Positions 59,788 to 64,000 of a stretch of 64,000 nt of DNA are shown piece by piece. The stretch spans positions 1 through 64,000 of the forward strand of contig NZ_QXXA01000013.1 in assembly GCF_009911265.1 (NCBI RefSeq), written 5' to 3'. Origin of the DNA: Senegalia massiliensis (GTDB lineage Bacteria > Bacillota > Clostridia > Tissierellales > SIT17). The notes beneath the pieces were generated by a model. That model was not told the DNA's origin and did no database searches. It saw only the letters and a list, made by a program, of their open reading frames with translations. The number at the start of each line of letters is the position of its first letter. Position 1 is the first letter of the stretch. Position numbers and translations under genes: made by a program.

Positions 59788-61095
59788 CTATTCATATTTA
59801 GCAGGGAAAACTTCGTTTATTTTACTTCTCTTAACACCATAATGATTTAATTTATCTTTTAATTTCTGTGATATAGTATTTTTCATTACATGTTGTCCTT
59901 GACTTTCTGGATTTTCTTCATCTATTTCAAATTCAAATAGTGGAACTGCATCATATTTCATATTTTGACTATCAACTACTATTTCATAAATTCCTGCACA
60001 AACTCTTCGTTTATTAGGCAATTTTCTAAATTGTATAACTATATCTAATGCTCTAGCAATTCTATATTTAACTTCCTGTAAACTTACGAGTTTACCACTC
60101 TCTAGCACCATATCTGCCATATCATCAATGGCTTCTAAAGGACCTATACTATGTGCTGTTCCAATACTACCACTATGTCCTCTAGTCATTGCTTTAATTA
60201 ATTCATTTACCTCATAACTTCTTGTTTCTCCCACTAATATTACATCTACACTTTTTCTTAGCATTGTTGCAAAGAGTTCTCTTAATGGATAATTTTCTTG
60301 TTCTTCAAATTGCACCCAATGTCTATTTGGATATAATTTTTCTAAATGTAACTCAAATGTAGTCTCCAAAGTTCCTACAGTTAAATCTTTTTTCATAAAT
60401 CCAAGCAACCATTTAGTTGCAGTTGTTTTTCCAGAACTCATTTCTCCTATAATCATTGTATTTGCTCTACCTTTAATTAAAGTATCTAAGACTTGTACCA
60501 TTTCTTGTGTCACTGTTTCATTTTTAACCATATTTTCAGTAGTAGGTACAAAACTTTCAAATTTTCTTATATTTAAGTAAGGCATTTTTGCTACTGGAGG
60601 AATTTCTGCAGTAACTCTACTTCCATCAAGTCTTTTTGTTTCTACTTTACAATTCCCTTCACTTAAATCTTGTTTTTTATCAAATTCTAAACATCTTCTC
60701 ATTATAGTTATAACTTCTTCATAATTATTAAATTTTTCTGGTACTTCTTCATCAATACCTTTTCTTTCTATAAGGATTTTTGTTCCATGTACTTTTATTT
60801 CATCTACATCATCTACATCATATTTATCTAAATGACCAAGTCCCCAATTTTTAGAATATATTTTATCGGTTAATTCTTTTAGAAAATTAACATCATTAAA
60901 TCCTTCCTCTGTTAATTCTCTCCAAATATGTTGTTTTACGTATTCTTTAGCTTTTTTATCTCCTGCTGAACAATTTATTAACATTTGAGTATGTTTCTTT
61001 CGCATTTCTCTATTACTGTGTTGTAGAGTTATTCTTTCTTTAACTCTATTATTTAGCATAGCAAAATTTTCCTCTGTTAAGCTTTTCTTAAACAT
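59788..61095 (-). CDS. tadA: TadA/CpaF-type pilus assembly ATPase
   Basis: A 435-residue type II/IV secretion ATPase. Walker A GEMSSGKTTATK (about 217-228), a Walker B-like VILVGETR (about 284-291), and a His-box-like RGHSGSIGTAHS (about 302-313). It powers Flp pilus assembly as a hexamer on the cytoplasmic face. The ribosome binding site is AAGGGGGTG. It lies between the TadZ-like and TadB genes. Confidence 0.93.
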   Translation of the reverse strand: MFKKSLTEENFAMLNNRVKERITLQHSNREMRKKHTQMLINCSAGDKKAKEYVKQHIWRELTEEGFNDVNFLKELTDKIYSKNWGLGHLDKYDVDDVDEIKVHGTKILIERKGIDEEVPEKFNNYEEVITIMRRCLEFDKKQDLSEGNCKVETKRLDGSRVTAEIPPVAKMPYLNIRKFESFVPTTENMVKNETVTQEMVQVLDTLIKGRANTMIIGEMSSGKTTATKWLLGFMKKDLTVGTLETTFELHLEKLYPNRHWVQFEEQENYPLRELFATMLRKSVDVILVGETRSYEVNELIKAMTRGHSGSIGTAHSIGPLEAIDDMADMVLESGKLVSLQEVKYRIARALDIVIQFRKLPNKRRVCAGIYEIVVDSQNMKYDAVPLFEFEIDEENPESQGQHVMKNTISQKLKDKLNHYGVKRSKINEVFPAKYE

Positions 61096-61107
61096 ATTTA
61101 CACCCCC

Positions 61108-61896
61108 TTAACTACTTAAAATAGATTTTAATTTTTTACCTACAAGTTGTACTTTATTATAATCTGGCTCTTTGCCTGTAATTTGAATTAATAACTTATC
61201 TAGTATTTTACTTGTATTATTATTTATTTTTTTATTATAGCCATTTAGAAAATCAATAATTTTATTATCAAAATATATCTTATATATTTTTTTACTTCCT
61301 ATATCTTTCTTTACTTCTTTTATGTCTAAATTAGCATCTTCACTTAATCTGTTATAAATAAAAAAGCTTTTCTCCATTATTTCATTTATTTTCTTCTTAT
61401 TATCATTATCTAAAGATTTGTATTGTTTTAGATAATTAGCGTAATCATATTTATTTTGGTGAGATATAAATAACCCATGATCAATATAATTACTTAAATT
61501 TAAGACTTCTTCATGGTGTATACCTGCTTTGTTATCTACAACTATATAGTCATAATCATCTCTAACTATTTCAATTAACTTTATTAACTCATCAGAGGAT
61601 AAAGTATTATTTACTTTCATTTTACTTCCACAAAGAATATCTAAGTTATTTTCTATATTAGTAATAATAGATTTTGTTGTAGACTTATCTAAATTATCTC
61701 CTCTAAAAAAAGGCTTTAAGTCGTCTATATTGTATTGTGGCTCTATCATTAGATAATTTTCTAAATCATTAAACTTATAATTATTATCTATTACTAGCAC
61801 CTTACCATCATATGTTAATTCTAGTGATAATAAAGCAGCTATAGTTGACCTTCCTACACCATTTCTTAAACTTAAAACAGAAATAACTTTACTCAT
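61108..61896 (-). CDS. tadZ: TadZ/CpaE-like MinD-family ATPase
   Basis: A 262-residue ParA/MinD-like protein with an altered Walker A, SLRNGVGRSTIA (about 9-20), and DYIVVDNKAG as the Walker B region. TadZ proteins position the pilus machine. Start ATG 61896 behind GGAGG overlaps the cpaB stop by 8 bp; the open frame further upstream is not the start. Confidence 0.78.
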   Translation of the reverse strand: MSKVISVLSLRNGVGRSTIAALLSLELTYDGKVLVIDNNYKFNDLENYLMIEPQYNIDDLKPFFRGDNLDKSTTKSIITNIENNLDILCGSKMKVNNTLSSDELIKLIEIVRDDYDYIVVDNKAGIHHEEVLNLSNYIDHGLFISHQNKYDYANYLKQYKSLDNDNKKKINEIMEKSFFIYNRLSEDANLDIKEVKKDIGSKKIYKIYFDNKIIDFLNGYNKKINNNTSKILDKLLIQITGKEPDYNKVQLVGKKLKSILSS

Positions 61897-62737
61897 TACT
61901 TTCAACCTCCTTGTTTTTCTTATCTTCTTCAGTAACTTTTTCAATAGCATTTTCATCAGTGTTATCATTTTCATTAATCAATATTTCACTTGCTTTTTCT
62001 GTTATATTTTTATCAGCTTCTTCTGAACTTAGTCTTTTTTCAAGTATTTTATATTCTAAATTTTCACCATAAACGCTAATTTTAGAAATGTAACTTCCTT
62101 CTACTAAACTTAAATACTCTTTTATTTCTTCTTCACTTAATAAAACAGTAAGGTAAATTGCAACTCCATTTTCCTCACCAGTTGTTTTATCCCTATCACT
62201 ACTATTCGTATAGTTTTCTGTCTTAGATTCATACACCTTTAATTTTTCAAATAATTTTTCCACTTCTACACTATTTTTATCAGCTAATCCCTCTTTAGTA
62301 GGCTTTAGCCAAATATCTATGTAATCTCCTTCCTGAATATCTAATGCTTTATCTTCATCCATTACTGTTATCATAAATTTGTTCTTGTCTAAATCTATAT
62401 CGTTCATATAAGGCTCATTTTCTATTAATCTATCCCTATGAACTATCTCATTTCTATAAAGTGGAGTAATTGTTCTTCTTCCAATTATAAGGTCAATATC
62501 TCCTGTTACACCCTCAAACATTTTTTGCTTGTTAACATCTCCTCTAAATCTTTCTTCTACTTTAACCATATCTTTTTCTATAATAGTATTTTCTGGTATA
62601 TCTTCCACCGCTACAACAACGCTTTCTTTTTCAATATCTACTCTTTCATATGTTTTCATTTCTTGAAAGTAGTAAATAATTCCAACTATTATTATTATAA
62701 ATATAGCTACAACTACCTTGATACTAGGTTTTTTCAT
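61889..62737 (-). CDS. cpaB: CpaB/RcpC-like pilus protein (SAF domain)
   Basis: A 282-residue protein with one N-terminal membrane helix (IKVVVAIFIIIIVGIIYYF), then a SAF domain (VVVAVEDIPENTIIEKDMVK) and a RcpC-like second half. The tail is acidic. Start ATG 62737 follows TAGGAGG; the longer upstream frame has no site. It is required for pilus assembly outside the membrane in related systems. Confidence 0.85.
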   Translation of the reverse strand: MKKPSIKVVVAIFIIIIVGIIYYFQEMKTYERVDIEKESVVVAVEDIPENTIIEKDMVKVEERFRGDVNKQKMFEGVTGDIDLIIGRRTITPLYRNEIVHRDRLIENEPYMNDIDLDKNKFMITVMDEDKALDIQEGDYIDIWLKPTKEGLADKNSVEVEKLFEKLKVYESKTENYTNSSDRDKTTGEENGVAIYLTVLLSEEEIKEYLSLVEGSYISKISVYGENLEYKILEKRLSSEEADKNITEKASEILINENDNTDENAIEKVTEEDKKNKEVESNE

Positions 62738-62802
62738 TGAAAATCCTCCTATATGCAAATTAAAACACATCCGTTTTTGTTTTAATTTAAAATTATAATA
62801 TA

Positions 62803-62831
62803 ATATTAACACAATAGATATGTTTTGTAAA
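62803..62831 (-). promoter_or_regulatory. Promoter with palindromic operator, site 8
   Basis: On the - strand: TTTACA, 17-bp spacer, TAATAT. The palindrome is the imperfect ACACAATAGATATGTTTTGT. It lies inside the Tad gene cluster, before cpaB. Confidence 0.6.
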
Positions 62832-62858
62832 TCAAAAATAAAAAATTAATATAATTTG

Positions 62859-64000
62859 TTATTTTACAAATGGAATTAACTTTTTTATGTTGAATTTCTT
62901 CTTACTTTCGCTTATATGATGAATCTCATTACAAATAACTTTTATCTGTTCTACAATTTTAGAATCTATTTTTACTTCGTTATCCATGATTAGATAGCTG
63001 TTCAATAATTTAATATAATTATCAACTTCAAAATCCACTTTAAATATATTCGCATTTATAGATAGTTTGTTGTTACTATCATCATTTTCTAAATCTAATA
63101 TTGGATCAGTTAATGTTGCTAGAATATCTTTCTCATTAACTTTACTGTTTATATATTTGTTTACAATTAATTTGATTTTCTTTTCATTTACTCCACTTTT
63201 AACTAGGGTTTTTATATAATCTTTTGTTTCTATCATATTTATTACATTTAAATCATTAACTACATATAAGTCTGAAACTCCATATTTTAACCATTGATAG
63301 TTACTTTTAAAGTTTAAATCTATCAGTATAACATCATTATCATATCTTATAGTCTCAATTGCATTATAAAAGTCAAATTTATACTGCTCTTTTTTACTAT
63401 TTCCTACCATAGTATATAAATTATAATTTTCATCAATTTTTATACTATGGTTTTCTCCTTCTTCTAAAAATCTTAATGAGTTCTTTTGATAGTCAGTTAT
63501 ACTTTCATCTCCCCAACACTTTATATAAAATAAAGTTTGATTATTAGTTATATCTAATACAGATACCTTTTTTCCTTCTTTAGCTAATGTCTTAGCGATT
63601 AAATCTATTATAGTAGTTGTTCCTACTTTTCTATTTCCTACAAATCCCACTATCTTTTTATAGTCTTTTGGCAAATCACGTATATATTCTTTTTCTATTT
63701 TAGTTATTGTTTTTGTAACTGTATTAGTCTTAACTTTGTTTTTTTCACCATCTTTAGTTGAAAAGAAAGTTTTTATATTTCTATTTGTATTACTTTTTTT
63801 ATTTTCATCATCTTCTTTTTCATATTCACCATTCAGAATTTTGTATCTTTTATAGTGCATATGGAAATATTCATTGTCACTATTAAGTAACTTCTCCATT
63901 ATTTCTTTAGGTAACTTAGTAAGTAAATATAAATTTTGCTGATCATTATATTGGTCTTGTATTTCAACATAGGAATTTAAAAACACTTCTTCTGAAGTAT
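62859..64000 (-). CDS. TadZ/CpaE-like ATPase, start outside window
   Basis: At least 375 residues. The frame stays open to the window edge; the GTG at 63986 has no ribosome binding site in view, so the gene probably continues. The C-terminal part is a ParA/MinD-like ATPase (VGFVGNRKVGTTTIIDLIA as P-loop; DVILIDLNF as Walker B). A charged linker separates it from an N-terminal part. It would be the second TadZ-type protein of the cluster, upstream of cpaB. Confidence 0.75.
   Translation of the reverse strand, partial: TSEEVFLNSYVEIQDQYNDQQNLYLLTKLPKEIMEKLLNSDNEYFHMHYKRYKILNGEYEKEDDENKKSNTNRNIKTFFSTKDGEKNKVKTNTVTKTITKIEKEYIRDLPKDYKKIVGFVGNRKVGTTTIIDLIAKTLAKEGKKVSVLDITNNQTLFYIKCWGDESITDYQKNSLRFLEEGENHSIKIDENYNLYTMVGNSKKEQYKFDFYNAIETIRYDNDVILIDLNFKSNYQWLKYGVSDLYVVNDLNVINMIETKDYIKTLVKSGVNEKKIKLIVNKYINSKVNEKDILATLTDPILDLENDDSNNKLSINANIFKVDFEVDNYIKLLNSYLIMDNEVKIDSKIVEQIKVICNEIHHISESKKKFNIKKLIPFVK

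Noticed and set aside
1-64000. A prophage or virulent phage genome
   Set aside because: The methyltransferase, clamp, helicase and primase would suit a phage, but no capsid, portal, terminase, tail or lysis genes are present, and rep plus iterons, Tad pili and recombinases fit a plasmid better. Sequence beyond the window could change this.

Overview
The window looks like part of a large plasmid (or plasmid-like episome) of a low-GC Gram-positive anaerobe of the class Clostridia. The DNA is very AT-rich. Nearly all genes have strong AGGAGG-type ribosome binding sites, and GTG/TTG starts are common. The pilus system has no secretin, as expected for a one-membrane cell. I see no capsid, tail or terminase genes. 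The exact genus cannot be read from the window.

Region 1 (1-11 kb, resumed at 19-23 kb) is a replication and DNA-processing module, all on the + strand. It holds a class-beta DNA methyltransferase, an ArdC-like antirestriction protein, a sliding clamp (DnaN), a methyltransferase-like protein with a degenerate NPPY motif, a 1223-residue SF2 helicase and a zinc-finger/Toprim primase-like protein. Several of these proteins carry beta-clamp-binding peptides (QLSLF, QLRLF, QIDLF). Four copies of one structured leader RNA sit at the heads of these operons, three with a visible near-identical promoter. Short intergenic motifs recur between the genes.

Region 2 (10.9-13.3 kb) is the probable replicon. 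It has a primase-type initiator gene, an untranslated leader with a candidate antisense (counter-transcribed) RNA, and four 20-bp iterons spaced by whole helical turns. Region 3 (13.4-18.9 kb) has small membrane proteins and a three-gene CBASS anti-phage operon: CD-NTase, stand-alone E2-like protein and patatin phospholipase.

Region 4 (23-33 kb) has a small repressor with a likely palindromic operator, a lipoprotein, a partly duplicated gene, a 346-bp gene-free element bounded by perfect 29-bp inverted repeats, and a topoisomerase III. Region 5 (33-46 kb, mostly - strand) has two tyrosine recombinases, a probable type I toxin-antitoxin module, a thermonuclease-like lipoprotein, two membrane proteins with C-terminal HTH domains, an AbrB/zinc-finger regulator and many small unknown proteins.

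Region 6 (46-64 kb, - strand) has a Y-family polymerase behind a LexA box, an unknown 598-residue membrane protein with an apparent AUA start, a prepilin peptidase, a large secreted repeat protein, a lipoprotein and a Tad pilus operon (TadZ-like, CpaB, TadZ-like, TadA, TadB, TadC, three Flp-like pilins, two TadE/F-like pseudopilins).

Two regulatory layers tie the element together. One is the leader RNA family of region 1. The other is a 20-bp palindrome (ACACAA-N8-TTGTGT) embedded in the 17-bp spacer of at least eight promoters on both strands, including those of the lipoprotein and pilus genes. A third, more tentative pattern is that four genes lack AUG/GUG/UUG at the right distance from a strong ribosome binding site but have AUU, AUC or AUA there.
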